Positions 1 through 9,280 are shown, counted from the first letter of the stretch. The stretch is DNA of 64,000 bases from CAJFUR01 sp904420575 (GCA_965119745.1 OZ221973.1:1488001-1552000), one strand, 5' to 3'. Numbers and translations: made by a program. Notes: generated by a model not told the origin, from the letters alone.

Positions 1-88
1 AACGACCCGCCGGCTAGGGCGGGGCGCTTGCAGGAAGGCCGTGCGGGCTGCTATGCTGACCGTACGACCCCTAAGGAGGTGGTGCTTC

Positions 89-967
89 ATGGCGGATGTG
101 CGCGAATACGGAGCCGACGAGCTGGTGGCGCTCCTGCCCCTGCCGGCTGCCGACGCGAACAAGTATACGCGCGGCAGGCTGGTGGTGGTGGCAGGCAGCG
201 CGCGCTACCCCGGTGCCGCGTGCCTGGCGGCCTGCGCGGGACAGCGTGCCGGAGCGGGCTACACCGAAGTGGTGTGCGCGCCCGAGGCGGTGGACCTGGT
301 GCGTTCGTGCCGTTCTTCGTTGGTCGTGCGCTCGTGGCTGGGGTGGGGCGCCGCCGATTTGACCGCCGATGCGCCGGGCAAGCCGGTCGCCTTCGCCCTG
401 GGCTCCGGATTCGACGCGGAGGACGCGGCCTGCATGCGCAACGCGTACCTGGTGCTCAAGCACGCCGAGGCGCCCGTGCTGGTGGACGGGGGCGCGCTTG
501 CGGCGCTGTCCACGCCGAAGGGCCGTCGCCTGCTCAAGCGCCGTTTCGTGCGCGGCCTTCCCACGGTGGTGACGCCCCATGGAGGCGAGGCCGCCCGCTT
601 GGCGGAGCCGTTCGGCCTGTCCACGGACGACCCGGCGGGGCTGGCGCGCCTCATCGCGCTCGCCTACGGCGTGGTGGCCGTGGTGAAGGGGCCGGACACG
701 TTCGTCTCGGACGGCGACGACGTGGTGGCCGTCCGCTGCGGCACGCCGGCCCTTGCGAAGGCTGGCACGGGCGACGTGCTCGCGGGCGTGCTGGGCGCGT
801 TTTTGGCGCAGGGGCTGGAGCCGACGGACGCGGCCGTGCTGGCGGCCACGTTGCATGCCCTGGCGGGAAGATGCGCCTCCGTGCGCCGCACCGACATCGG
901 CGTCGTCGCGGAGGACGTCGTCGAGGCCTTGCCGGAAGCCGTCTCCGCGCTCGTCGCGCTGGCGTGA
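89..967 (+). CDS. nnrD: NAD(P)H-hydrate dehydratase (YjeF C-terminal/NnrD family)
   Basis: This 292-residue protein is an ADP/ATP-dependent NAD(P)H-hydrate dehydratase, which in this family repairs hydrated, damaged NAD(P)H in the cytoplasm. The ribokinase-like fold is recognisable: an N-terminal NKYTRGRLVVVAGS glycine-rich segment, VTPHGGEAARL in the middle, and the nucleotide-site GTGD motif at residues 226-229 followed by VLAGVLGAFLAQG. The ATG at 89 is chosen over the in-frame ATG at 41 because AAGGAGG lies at 72-78, well spaced for 89, and because family members begin near here. The epimerase half (YjeF N-domain) found in fused versions is absent, so it must be separate or upstream of the window. 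Downstream, about 200 bases lead to an HdeD-like gene on the same strand. Confidence 0.92.
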   Translation: MADVREYGADELVALLPLPAADANKYTRGRLVVVAGSARYPGAACLAACAGQRAGAGYTEVVCAPEAVDLVRSCRSSLVVRSWLGWGAADLTADAPGKPVAFALGSGFDAEDAACMRNAYLVLKHAEAPVLVDGGALAALSTPKGRRLLKRRFVRGLPTVVTPHGGEAARLAEPFGLSTDDPAGLARLIALAYGVVAVVKGPDTFVSDGDDVVAVRCGTPALAKAGTGDVLAGVLGAFLAQGLEPTDAAVLAATLHALAGRCASVRRTDIGVVAEDVVEALPEAVSALVALA

Positions 968-1185
968 GGTGCCCGCCACGCGCATCCCGCATGCGCGTCC
1001 CGTCCGCTCGCGGCGCGCTGGCGGTGCGGCCGTCTCCGATTGCGCGGGCCTAACTGTTCGGAAACGTTTGTCGGGTTACCTCGCGGCGCTCACGGCGTGC
1101 GCTACAATGCAGACGACAATGCGAAGCGCATCGGTAATCGATGGCGCGCACGAGGCTGCGACGGAGAAGGAGCGTGATCCGAAGA

Positions 1186-1710
1186 ATGGAAACGGCGAAA
1201 CGGCATGATTGGGGACTGGTCGTCGCGGGCGTGTTGCTGGTGGCGCTCGCGCTCTTCTTCACCGTGGCTCCCGGGCTCACCCTGGTCACCATCACGGCCA
1301 TCGCAGGCGCCGGCTTCCTGGTGTCCGGCATCTTCGACGCCGTCATGTACGTGCGGTTCCGGCGGGCCATGGACCTTTCGGGCTGGGTGCTGGCGTACGC
1401 CGTCCTCGACATCGTGCTGGGCCTCATGTTCCTGCTGCATCCGTTGGCGCTTTCCGGCGTGATCCCCTGGGTGATCGGCGCGTTCCTGCTCGTCTTCGGC
1501 ATCTTCGAGGTGGTGGCGGCGGTGCGCGTGCGCAGGCTGGGCACGTCCCTGTGGGGCTGGATGCTGTTCTCCGGCATCGTCGAGGCGCTCTGCGGCCTGA
1601 CGTTCTTCCTGGCGCCTGCGACGTTCGTCGTCTTCCTGGCGCTGTTCGTCGTCATGCGTGGCGTGTCGCTCATCGTGTACGGATGGAACGCAGGCAGGGC
1701 GCTCGTCTAG
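1186..1710 (+). CDS. HdeD/DUF308-family integral membrane protein
   Basis: This small protein of 174 residues is almost entirely hydrophobic and forms about six membrane segments, starting with WGLVVAGVLLVALALFF and a second hairpin ITAIAGAGFLVSGIFDAV. The repeated short helical hairpins with a charged loop (VRFRR, VRVRR) are typical of the DUF308/HdeD family. In enteric bacteria that family is linked to acid resistance; no molecular activity is established and none is inferred here. The start is uncertain: ATG at 1186 has AGGAG at 1168-1172, while GTG at 1174 and ATG at 1141 are also in frame but poorly spaced. A likely -10 box (TACAAT, 1103-1108) lies upstream without a convincing -35. It stands alone between nnrD and ligA. 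Confidence 0.8.
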   Translation: METAKRHDWGLVVAGVLLVALALFFTVAPGLTLVTITAIAGAGFLVSGIFDAVMYVRFRRAMDLSGWVLAYAVLDIVLGLMFLLHPLALSGVIPWVIGAFLLVFGIFEVVAAVRVRRLGTSLWGWMLFSGIVEALCGLTFFLAPATFVVFLALFVVMRGVSLIVYGWNAGRALV

Positions 1711-1944
1711 GGCGTGGCGCGGGCAGCGAAGTGCCGCGCGCACGGCCTGTGCGCGGGCAGGGCGCCGCGCGGATGCTGGCGGGAAAGAAGGCGCGAGCGG
1801 CACTCCGTTCGGCGAAGCGGTGAAAGATGAGTGGATGACGCAGCATTGCGCAGGCTCGTGGTAGAATTCCCAAGAAAACAGGAGGGGTCCCGCGTGGTCG
1901 GGATCCCTCGTCCCCTTTGGCAGAAAGCGACGGCGGTGGCAGAC

Positions 1945-4092
1945 ATGGCGGACGAACAGCAGACGTTGTTGGACGAGCGCGCGCTCGCGCGCGCGACCAG
2001 CGATCCCGAGGCGCGCATCGAGCAGCTGCGCCGCGAGATAGAGCATCACAGCTACCTGTACTACGCCAAGGACGCTCCCGAGATTTCCGACGGCGCGTTC
2101 GACTCGCTCATGCGGGAGCTGCGCGAACTGGAAGCCGCCCATCCGGACCTGGTGGACCCGTCCAGCCCCACGCAGCGCGTCGGCGGGTACGTGGGGGAAC
2201 AGTTCGCGCCGGTGCGCCACGAGCGCCGCATGTACTCGCTCGACAACGCCATGGACTTGGGCGAGCTGGACGCCTGGCTCGACCGCGTGAAGGAGACCTT
2301 CGGCCACATGGTCCCCGTGGTATGCGAGCTCAAGATCGACGGCTCGTCCATCGCCCTCACCTACGAGGACGGCCGCCTCGTGCGGGCCGCCACGCGCGGC
2401 GACGGCACCACGGGCGAGGACGTGACCGCCAACATGCGCACGGTGCGCGACGTGCCGCTGCGCCTGCGGGAGGGCGCGCTCGCGCAGCTCGCGGACGCGG
2501 CGGCCCCCGTGGAGCTGCGCGGCGAGGTGTACATGCCCAAGGTCAGCTTCGCCATGCTGAACGAGGCTGCCGAGGCCAACGGCCGCGCGGCGTTCGCCAA
2601 CCCGCGCAACGCGGCGGCGGGCAGCCTGCGCCAGAAAGACCCCGCCGTCACGGCACACCGCGACCTCTCGACGTTTCTGTACGCGGTGGCGGACGAGCGC
2701 GCGCTGCGCGCGTCCGGGCAGTGGGAGCTTCTGCAGTGGCTGCGCGAGGCTGGCTTCCACGTGAACCCCGACGTCGAGCTCTGCGAGACGGAAGAGGCGG
2801 TCCATGCCTTCTGCACCCGGGCGCTCGAGCGGCGGGAAGATTTGCCCTACGAGATCGACGGCGTGGTGGTGAAGGTGAGCTCGTTCGTGCAGCAGGAAGC
2901 CATGGGATACACAGCCCGCGCGCCGCGCTGGGCCATCGCGTTCAAGTTCCCGCCCGAAGAGAAGACCACCATCCTGCGCGACATCACCGTGCAGGTAGGC
3001 CGCACCGGCGTGCTCACCCCGGTGGCCGAGCTGGATCCCGTGGTGGTGGCCGGCTCCACGGTGGCGCGCGCGACGCTGCACAACGAGGACGAGGTGCACC
3101 GCAAGGACGTGCGCGTGGGCGACACGGTCATCGTGCGCAAGGCGGGCGACGTCATCCCCGAGGTGCTGGGCCCCGTGCTGTCCCTGCGCCCGGAAGGCGC
3201 GCCCACGTGGCATATGCCCGAGCGCTGCCCCAGCTGCGATTCGCCGGTCATCCGCGAGGAAGGCGAGGTGGCCTACCGCTGCATCTCCATCGACTGCCCG
3301 GCGCAGGCCCTGGAGCGCCTGCTCCATTGGGCGAGCCGCGGCGCCCTCGACATCGACGGCATGGGCGAAGAGATCGTCGCGCGCCTGGTGGAGAGCGGCC
3401 GCCTTGCCGACGTGGCCGACTACTACACGCTGGACGAGGTGGAGCTGTCGCTTCTGGACATGGGCCGCGTGAACAAGGACGGCGAGCCCATCCGGCTGGG
3501 CCAGACCGTGGCGAAGAAGCTGGTGGCCGCCATCGAGGCCAGCCGCACCCGCACGTTCGCCCGCGCGCTTTTCGGCCTGGGCATCCGCCACGTGGGCAAG
3601 ACCACGGCCGAGCTTCTGGCTGCCGCCTATCCGTCCATCGGGCTTCTGGCCGCCGCCAGCGAGGAGGACCTGGCAGCCATCGAGGGCATCGGCCCGAAGA
3701 TCGCCCACAGCGTGTACCTGTTCCTGCGCACGCCGGACAACGCGGCCGTCATCGAGCGCTTGCGCGCGCGGGGCGTGCGCCTGGAGGACGACGCCGCCGA
3801 ACCGGCCGAGCAGCTGCCCCAAACGCTTGCGGGTCTCACGTTCGTGCTGACCGGAAGCCTGGTGGAAAGCGGCATGACGCGCGACGAGGCGGGTGCCGCC
3901 CTGAAGGCGCGCGGGGCCAAGGTGAGCGGCAGCGTGTCGAAGAAGACCAGCTTCGTGGTGGCGGGCGAGGCTGCCGGCTCCAAATACGACAAGGCCGTGT
4001 CGCTGGGCGTTCCCGTGCTGGACGAGGCTGCGCTGCTGCATATCCTGGAGACCGGCGAGGCGCCGGCAGTGCAGGAAACGCCCGTCGACTGA
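1945..4092 (+). CDS. ligA: NAD+-dependent DNA ligase LigA
   Basis: This is the essential bacterial NAD+-dependent DNA ligase, which seals nicks during replication and repair. All expected modules are present in the 715 residues: the domain Ia Tyr-rich region (HHSYLYYAKDAPEISD), the adenylation motif CELKIDG with its nucleophilic lysine encoded at 2332-2334, the OB-fold, a four-cysteine zinc finger (CPSC then CISIDCP, around 3226-3300), helix-hairpin-helix repeats including GIGPKIAHSVYLFL, and a C-terminal BRCT domain (LTGSLVESGMTRDEAG onward). The frame is open back to 1831 but the extra 38 residues are unlike the family, so ATG 1945 is used. Length is slightly above the usual 670 because of C-terminal additions. 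It appears monocistronic. Confidence 0.97.
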   Translation: MADEQQTLLDERALARATSDPEARIEQLRREIEHHSYLYYAKDAPEISDGAFDSLMRELRELEAAHPDLVDPSSPTQRVGGYVGEQFAPVRHERRMYSLDNAMDLGELDAWLDRVKETFGHMVPVVCELKIDGSSIALTYEDGRLVRAATRGDGTTGEDVTANMRTVRDVPLRLREGALAQLADAAAPVELRGEVYMPKVSFAMLNEAAEANGRAAFANPRNAAAGSLRQKDPAVTAHRDLSTFLYAVADERALRASGQWELLQWLREAGFHVNPDVELCETEEAVHAFCTRALERREDLPYEIDGVVVKVSSFVQQEAMGYTARAPRWAIAFKFPPEEKTTILRDITVQVGRTGVLTPVAELDPVVVAGSTVARATLHNEDEVHRKDVRVGDTVIVRKAGDVIPEVLGPVLSLRPEGAPTWHMPERCPSCDSPVIREEGEVAYRCISIDCPAQALERLLHWASRGALDIDGMGEEIVARLVESGRLADVADYYTLDEVELSLLDMGRVNKDGEPIRLGQTVAKKLVAAIEASRTRTFARALFGLGIRHVGKTTAELLAAAYPSIGLLAAASEEDLAAIEGIGPKIAHSVYLFLRTPDNAAVIERLRARGVRLEDDAAEPAEQLPQTLAGLTFVLTGSLVESGMTRDEAGAALKARGAKVSGSVSKKTSFVVAGEAAGSKYDKAVSLGVPVLDEAALLHILETGEAPAVQETPVD

Positions 4093-4257
4093 CCTTTGCG
4101 CCGCACGCGCCAGGGATGCAAATCCACGAGTATTCCGACGATCGGACAGCCGTGCTTCGGCCGTTGCGCCGCTGGGAGCGACGAAGGGCCGGACATGACG
4201 ACGGAGGCGCTGGGTGTTCCCTGTCCCTTGAGCCTCCCATCACGCCGTTCGCCGATG

Positions 4258-4284
4258 AAGTTACGAATTTCAGATACGTAACAC
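4258..4284. promoter_or_regulatory. Palindromic operator 1 upstream of the nickel/peptide-type ABC operon
   Basis: An imperfect dyad reads AAGTTAC, 13 bases, GTAACAC. It has the same core (GTTACG, 11 bases, CGTAAC) as the perfect dyad that begins exactly 53 bases downstream. It would overlap the -35 region of the promoter whose -10 (TATAGT) is at 4305-4310. The rest of the 319-base gap 4093-4411 holds no gene. Confidence 0.75.
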
Positions 4285-4310
4285 CGCTGGCGCAAAGGGT
4301 CTGCTATAGT

Positions 4311-4337
4311 GTGTTACGCAATTTTGATACGTAACAC
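4311..4337. promoter_or_regulatory. Palindromic operator 2 (perfect), NikR-like arrangement
   Basis: A perfect dyad reads GTGTTAC, 13 bases, GTAACAC, immediately downstream of the -10 hexamer TATAGT (4305-4310), so a bound regulator would sit over the transcription start. From memory this spacing and half-site resemble NikR operators predicted in some anaerobes; that is family knowledge, not proof. The regulator gene is not in the window. Confidence 0.75.
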
Positions 4338-4411
4338 GAGAGGCGAGAGGCGACGTCTGCGGCACGGGGGGTGTCCGGAGGCGGCGGTGCTCGGCGGACA
4401 GGGAGGATCCC

Positions 4412-6067
4412 ATGGCTACGATCACTCGACGGCAGTTCGCGCAACTGGCGGGCGCGGGCGCGGCGACGCTGTCGCTGGGCGGCCTGCTGGCGGCGTGCAC
4501 CAATGGCGACGCAGGCAAGGGCGACGCGAAACCGGAGGAGGGCGTCTCGGCGGGCACCGACACGTCCAAGCAGGTGATCGTGTCCATGACGCCGGGATCG
4601 GAGCCGGCGGCCGGCTTCGACCCCCTGGTGTCGTGGGGCTGCGGCGAGCACGTGCACGAGCCGCTCATCCAGTCCACGCTGATCGCCACCACCACCGAGC
4701 TGGGCTTCCAGAACGACCTGGCCACGTCCTACGAGGCGTCGGCCGACGGCCTGACGTGGACGTTCGCCATCCGCGACGACGTGAAGTTCACCGACGGCCA
4801 GCCGCTCACGGCGCGCGACGTGGCCTTCACCCTCAACGGCATCCGGAACGCCGAGGCGTCCGAGTGCGACCTGTCCATGATGAAGGAGGCCGTGGCCACG
4901 GACGACACGACGGTGGAAATCAGCCTCCACAAGCCGTTCAACGCGCTTCTGTACACGCTTGCCGTCATCGGCATCGTGCCCGAGCACGCCTACGACGACT
5001 CCTACGGCGACCATCCCATCGGCTCGGGCCGCTACCTGCTGGAGCAATGGGACAAGGGCCAGCAGGTCATCCTCAAGGCGAACCCGGACTACTACGGCGA
5101 TGCGCCGAAGATGGAGCGCGTCGTGGTGGTGTTCATGGAGGAGGACGCCTCGCTCGCGGCGGCGCAGTCTGGCCAGGTGGACGTGGCCTACACGGCCGCG
5201 ACGTTCGCGGACAACCAGCCGATGGGCTACGACCTGCTCAACTGCAAGTCGGTGGACTCGCGCGGCATCTCGCTGCCGTCCGTGCCTGCAGGCGGCACGA
5301 AGAAGGACGAAGGCGGCGAATACGCCGCCGGCAACGATGTGACCTGCGATCTGGCCGTGCGCCAGGCCATCAACTACGGCGTGGACCGCGAGAGGATGAT
5401 CGGCAACGTGCTGAACGGCTACGGCACGGTGGCCTACAGCGTGGGCGACGGCATGCCGTGGTCCTCGGCCGACATGAAGTGCACGACCGACGTGGAAAAG
5501 GCGAAGAAGCTGCTCGACGACGGCGGCTGGGCGGCCGGCGCGGACGGCATCCGCGAGAAGGGCGGCACGCGCGCTGCGCTGGACCTGTACTACTCCGCCG
5601 GCGACTCCGTGCGCCAGGCCATCGCCGCCGAGTTCGCCAACCAGATGAAGGAGCTCGGCATCGAGGTGAACATCAAGGGCGCGAGCTGGGACGACCTCTA
5701 CCCGCACCAGTTCACCGACCCGGTGGTGTGGGGCTGGGGCACCAACGCCCCCACCGAGACGTACAACCTGTTCTACTCCGCAGGCACCGGCAACTACGCC
5801 TGCTACGAGAACGCGACGGTGGACGGCTACCTCGACGAGGCTCTGGCGCAGCCGCGCGTGGAGGACTCGTTCGAGTTCTGGAAGAAGGCGCAGTGGGACG
5901 GCACGACCGGCTTCGCCCCGCAGGGCGACGCGCCGTGGGTGTGGTTCGCCAACGTCGACCACCTGTACTTCGCGAAGGAGAACCTCAAGGTGGCGAAGCA
6001 GAAGCCGCACCCGCACGGCCACGGCTGGTCGCTGGTGAACAACGTCGACCAGTGGACGTGGGCTTGA
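4412..6067 (+). CDS. ABC transporter substrate-binding lipoprotein, peptide/nickel (SBP_bac_5) family
   Basis: This 551-residue protein captures the substrate outside the membrane for the ABC importer encoded by the next four genes. The N-terminus has a Tat signal (TRRQF, residues 5-9) followed by a hydrophobic stretch and the lipobox LAAC with the lipidated Cys at 29, so it is a Tat-exported lipoprotein. The body has the family signatures: YEASADGLTWTFAIRDDVKFTDGQPLTARDV, then GSGRYLL and LKANPDYYG. The C-terminus contains HPHGHGW, a possible metal-binding cluster. GGAGG at 4402-4406 supports ATG 4412. NikR-like operators upstream and the His-rich ATPase downstream argue for nickel; a peptide substrate cannot be excluded. 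Confidence 0.88.
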   Translation: MATITRRQFAQLAGAGAATLSLGGLLAACTNGDAGKGDAKPEEGVSAGTDTSKQVIVSMTPGSEPAAGFDPLVSWGCGEHVHEPLIQSTLIATTTELGFQNDLATSYEASADGLTWTFAIRDDVKFTDGQPLTARDVAFTLNGIRNAEASECDLSMMKEAVATDDTTVEISLHKPFNALLYTLAVIGIVPEHAYDDSYGDHPIGSGRYLLEQWDKGQQVILKANPDYYGDAPKMERVVVVFMEEDASLAAAQSGQVDVAYTAATFADNQPMGYDLLNCKSVDSRGISLPSVPAGGTKKDEGGEYAAGNDVTCDLAVRQAINYGVDRERMIGNVLNGYGTVAYSVGDGMPWSSADMKCTTDVEKAKKLLDDGGWAAGADGIREKGGTRAALDLYYSAGDSVRQAIAAEFANQMKELGIEVNIKGASWDDLYPHQFTDPVVWGWGTNAPTETYNLFYSAGTGNYACYENATVDGYLDEALAQPRVEDSFEFWKKAQWDGTTGFAPQGDAPWVWFANVDHLYFAKENLKVAKQKPHPHGHGWSLVNNVDQWTWA

Positions 6068-6068
6068 T

Positions 6069-6095
6069 GTTCCGCCGTTTTCCAAACGGCGGAAC
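6069..6095. terminator. Intercistronic hairpin after the binding-protein gene
   Basis: A perfect 12-bp stem (GTTCCGCCGTTT with AAACGGCGGAAC) closes a 3-base loop two bases after the stop codon and has no T-tract. In ABC operons such a hairpin usually stabilises or partly terminates the binding-protein transcript, giving more binding protein than permease. The 154 bases that follow before the first permease contain no gene. Confidence 0.65.
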
Positions 6096-6249
6096 GACCC
6101 GACGCTGCGAGGCGCCGATGCACGCCGCCTCGTCCCTTTTTCGCTTGCCCTCGCGTGCGAAGCACGCTCGGCCGCGAAACGGGGCGATTCGGCGCACCTT
6201 GGCGCCTCTCGCTGACGTTCGCGGACAAGCGAGGTTATAGCATCCCATC

Positions 6250-7245
6250 ATGCCTCGGTTCATCCTTCGTAACATAGTGAAGTTCGCACTGCTCATGATC
6301 GCGGTGAGCATGGCGACGTTCGTGCTGGTGAGCATATCGCCCATCGACCCCGTGCAGGCGAACGTGGGGCAGGCGGCGCTCATCAACATGAGCGAGGCGA
6401 AGCGCGCCCAGCTGGCGGAGTACTGGGGCGTGAATACGCCCCTGTGGGAGCGCTATGTCAACTGGATCACGGCGGCGTTTCAGGGCGATCTGGGCACGTC
6501 GCTGCGCTACAACGCGCCGGTGGCCGACGTCATCGCCACGCGCGCGCTCAACTCGCTCGCGCTCATGGCCACGGCTTGGGTCGTGAGCGGCGTGCTCGGC
6601 TTCGCGCTCGGCATCCTGGCCGGGGCGAACCGGGGGCGCCTCGTGGACCGCATCGTGAAGGGCTACTGCTTCCTGCTGGCCTCGGTGCCCACGTTCTGGC
6701 TCGGGCTCGTGTTCCTCATCGTGTTCTCGGTCTGGCTCGGGTGGTTCCCGTTCGGGTTCTCGGTGCCCATCGGCGTGGCGGCGGCCGACGTGACGCTGGC
6801 CGACGCCCTGCACCACCTGGCGCTGCCGGCGCTCACGCTCTCGGTGGTGGGGGTGGCGAACATCGCGCTGCACACGCGCGAGAAGACCATCGACGTGCTG
6901 GAGAGCGACTACGTCCGCTTCGCCCGCGCCCGCGGCCTGTCCACGTGGGGCGCGCTGCGCCATCACGGGCTGCGGAACCTGGCGCTGCCGGCGCTCACGC
7001 TGCAGTTCGCGTCCATTTCGGAGATCTTCGGAGGCTCGGTGCTGGTGGAGCAGGTGTTCTCGTATCCCGGCCTCGGCCAGGCGGCCGTGACGGCCGGCCT
7101 CGGCGGCGACGTGGCGCTGTTGGCGGGCATCGCCGTCTTGTCGGCGGCGTTCGTGTTCGGCGGCAATCTGATCGCGAACATGCTGTACGGCGTGGTGGAC
7201 CCCCGCATCCGCCGCGGCGAGGGGGAGGCGAGGACCCATGCCTAG
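6250..7245 (+). CDS. ABC transporter permease, DppB/NikB type
   Basis: This 331-residue inner-membrane permease is the first of the two transmembrane subunits of the importer. It starts with the MPRFILRNIVKFALLMIAVSM segment typical of DppB/NikB proteins, and has about six transmembrane helices. The cytoplasmic EAA loop (YVRFARARGLSTWGALRHHG, about residue 218 on) contacts the ATPases. The C-terminal segment ends in GVVDPRIRRGEGEA, as expected for the family. The stop overlaps the next permease start by 8 bases, indicating translational coupling. The start codon has no strong ribosome binding site but the N-terminus aligns with the family. Substrate is inferred from context only. Confidence 0.9.
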   Translation: MPRFILRNIVKFALLMIAVSMATFVLVSISPIDPVQANVGQAALINMSEAKRAQLAEYWGVNTPLWERYVNWITAAFQGDLGTSLRYNAPVADVIATRALNSLALMATAWVVSGVLGFALGILAGANRGRLVDRIVKGYCFLLASVPTFWLGLVFLIVFSVWLGWFPFGFSVPIGVAAADVTLADALHHLALPALTLSVVGVANIALHTREKTIDVLESDYVRFARARGLSTWGALRHHGLRNLALPALTLQFASISEIFGGSVLVEQVFSYPGLGQAAVTAGLGGDVALLAGIAVLSAAFVFGGNLIANMLYGVVDPRIRRGEGEARTHA

Positions 7246-8176
7246 CCTGGACGCCGTCGAGCGGAGTGTGCAGGAACATGCCTCCGGCGCCTTGCCGCCC
7301 CGGGTTCCCTCGTTGCTCGACGACTGCGCGAACGTCCTGCACCGCCCGCGCAAGGCCCGGGTGGGCAACCGCAAACTCACGCTGGCGGCCATGGTGTTCG
7401 CCGTGGCGGCGCTCGCGGCCGTGGTGGTGGCGGGCGTGCTGGCGACCGAAGCCGCCACGGCCACGGACTTCGCGCAGAAGAACCTTGGGCCCTCGCTCGC
7501 GCATCCCTTCGGCACCGACTGGATGGGGCGCGACATGCTTCTGCGCACCTTGGCGGGCCTGTCCACGAGCGTGCTCGTGGGGCTGCTGGCGGCAACGGTG
7601 TCGTCGGTGATCGCCCTTGTCATGGGCGCCGTTGCGGCGCTCGGCGGCAAGAAGGCGGACGCGGTGGTCACGTGGCTCATCGACCTCATGATGGGCATTC
7701 CGCACATCGTGCTGCTCATCCTCATCTCGTTCGCGCTGGGGAAGGGGTTCTGGGGCGTCGCCATCGGCGTGGCGGTGACGCACTGGCCGAGCCTCACGCG
7801 CGTCCTGCGCGCCGAGATCCTGCAGTGCAAGCAGTCCGCGTTCGTGGCCGTGGCGCGCAAGCTGGGGCAGAGCCCCGCGCGCATCGCGACGAGGCACATG
7901 CTGCCCTACGTGCTGCCGCAGTTCCTCGTGGGCCTCATCCTGCTGTTTCCCCACGCCATCCTGCACGAGGCGGCCGTGACGTTCCTCGGCTTCGGCCTGC
8001 CGCCCGAGCAGCCGGCCATCGGCGTCATCCTCAGCGAGTCGATGGGGTACCTATCGGCCGGCATGTGGTGGCTCGCCGTGTTCCCGGGCCTCGCGCTCAT
8101 CGCGACCGTGCTCTTGTTCGACCTGGCGGGATCGAGCCTCCGCAAGCTCATCGACCCGCACAGCGCGCAGGAATAG
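7238..8176 (+). CDS. ABC transporter permease, DppC/NikC type
   Basis: This 312-residue protein is the second membrane subunit, pairing with the DppB-type permease with which it overlaps by 8 bases. A hydrophilic N-terminal tail of about 45 residues precedes the first helix (LAAMVFAVAALAAVVVAGVLA). The family motif HPFGTDWMGRDML is present, as is the EAA loop (FVAVARKLGQSPARIATRHM) followed by FLGFGLPPEQPAIGVILSE. These identify it as the C-type permease of the oligopeptide/nickel class. It is followed 12 bases later by the first ATPase gene, consistent with a single operon. Confidence 0.9.
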   Translation: MPSLDAVERSVQEHASGALPPRVPSLLDDCANVLHRPRKARVGNRKLTLAAMVFAVAALAAVVVAGVLATEAATATDFAQKNLGPSLAHPFGTDWMGRDMLLRTLAGLSTSVLVGLLAATVSSVIALVMGAVAALGGKKADAVVTWLIDLMMGIPHIVLLILISFALGKGFWGVAIGVAVTHWPSLTRVLRAEILQCKQSAFVAVARKLGQSPARIATRHMLPYVLPQFLVGLILLFPHAILHEAAVTFLGFGLPPEQPAIGVILSESMGYLSAGMWWLAVFPGLALIATVLLFDLAGSSLRKLIDPHSAQE

Positions 8177-8188
8177 GAGGCGCGAAAC

Positions 8189-9280
8189 ATGGAGAAGCTG
8201 ACGAAACAGGAAGCGAACGACCTGCGCGAACGCATTCAGGACGGGACGTTGCGCAGAGCGCCGGACCGTCAAGCCGACGAGCGCCGCGCGCCCCTGCGCC
8301 ACGAAGCGGCGGCGCAGCAGCTGGACGAGAGCCGCGCGGCTCTGCGGCACGAGGCGCTGCGGCACGAGAACGCGCAGGCGCACCACCATCACACGCACGC
8401 GCCGGTTTCGCGCCACGAGCATGGCCATCACCTTCTGCAGGTGGAGGACCTGAGCGTGGGCTTCCGCATGTACCAGGAGGACGAGCCGTTCTTCCGCGCG
8501 AAGCAGCGCATGGTGCCGGTCATCGAGAACCTGAGCATCTCGGTGCACGTGGGCGAGATCGTGGCCGTGGTGGGCGCGTCGGGCTCCGGCAAGACGCTTC
8601 TGGCCGACGCCATCCTGGGCCTGTACGAGCCGAACGCCACCGTGTGCGGCCGCATCTGGTACGACGGCGAGCCGCAGGACGCTGCGTCCCTCGCAGGCCT
8701 GCGCGGCCGTGGCATCTCGCTCGTGCCGCAAAGCGTGAACAACCTCGACCCGCTCATGAAGGTGGGCCGGCAGGTGGAGGGGTTCGCGCGCACGGACGTG
8801 CCCCTGGCCACGCGCCGCGCACGCCGCCGCGAGTTGTTCGCGCGCTACGGGTTGGGCGAAGATGCGGCGGGCCTGTACCCCCACCAGCTGTCGGGCGGCA
8901 TGGCGCGGCGCGTGCTTCTGTGCTGTGCGCTCATGGACGACCCGCGCGTCATAATCGCCGACGAGCCCACGCCGGGTTTGGACCTGCCGCTCGCGCTGGC
9001 GGCGCTGGCCGACTTCCGCAGCTTCGCAGACGAGGGGAACGGCGTGCTGCTCATCACGCACGACATCGAGCTCGCGCTGGGCGTGGCCGACCGCGTGGCA
9101 GTGTTTCGCGACGGCACGGTGGTGGAGGAGACGGCGGTCGCGAACTTCGCGTCGCCGGACACGCTGGCGCACCCGTTCAGCCGCGAGCTGTGGCATGCGC
9201 TGCCCGAACACGACTTCGTGGTTCCGTCAGCTTCCCAGCTGGCTGGGCAAGGCGACGAGGAAGGAGGCCCCCATGCTTGA
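8189..9280 (+). CDS. ABC transporter ATP-binding protein, DppD/NikD type, with His-rich N-terminal extension
   Basis: This 363-residue cytoplasmic ATPase energises the importer. The nucleotide-binding domain has Walker A GASGSGKT (129-136), the signature LSGGMARRV (about 234), Walker B VIIADEPTPGLDLP and the switch histidine in LLITHD. It is unusual in carrying an extra N-terminal region of about 81 residues with 12 histidines, including HHHH at 65-68 and RHEHGHH ending at 81. Charged RHEA/LRHE repeats precede them. Such tails are common on proteins that store or sense Ni2+, Zn2+ or Co2+, so a metal cargo is inferred. GGAGG just upstream supports ATG 8189. The last 8 bases overlap the partner ATPase gene. 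Confidence 0.9.
   Translation: MEKLTKQEANDLRERIQDGTLRRAPDRQADERRAPLRHEAAAQQLDESRAALRHEALRHENAQAHHHHTHAPVSRHEHGHHLLQVEDLSVGFRMYQEDEPFFRAKQRMVPVIENLSISVHVGEIVAVVGASGSGKTLLADAILGLYEPNATVCGRIWYDGEPQDAASLAGLRGRGISLVPQSVNNLDPLMKVGRQVEGFARTDVPLATRRARRRELFARYGLGEDAAGLYPHQLSGGMARRVLLCCALMDDPRVIIADEPTPGLDLPLALAALADFRSFADEGNGVLLITHDIELALGVADRVAVFRDGTVVEETAVANFASPDTLAHPFSRELWHALPEHDFVVPSASQLAGQGDEEGGPHA

Noticed and set aside
1102..4041. Long open frame of 979 codons on the minus strand opposite ligA
   Set aside because: It is an antisense shadow of a high-GC gene: low-complexity His/Arg/Ala-rich composition, no family motif, and ligA on the plus strand is certain.
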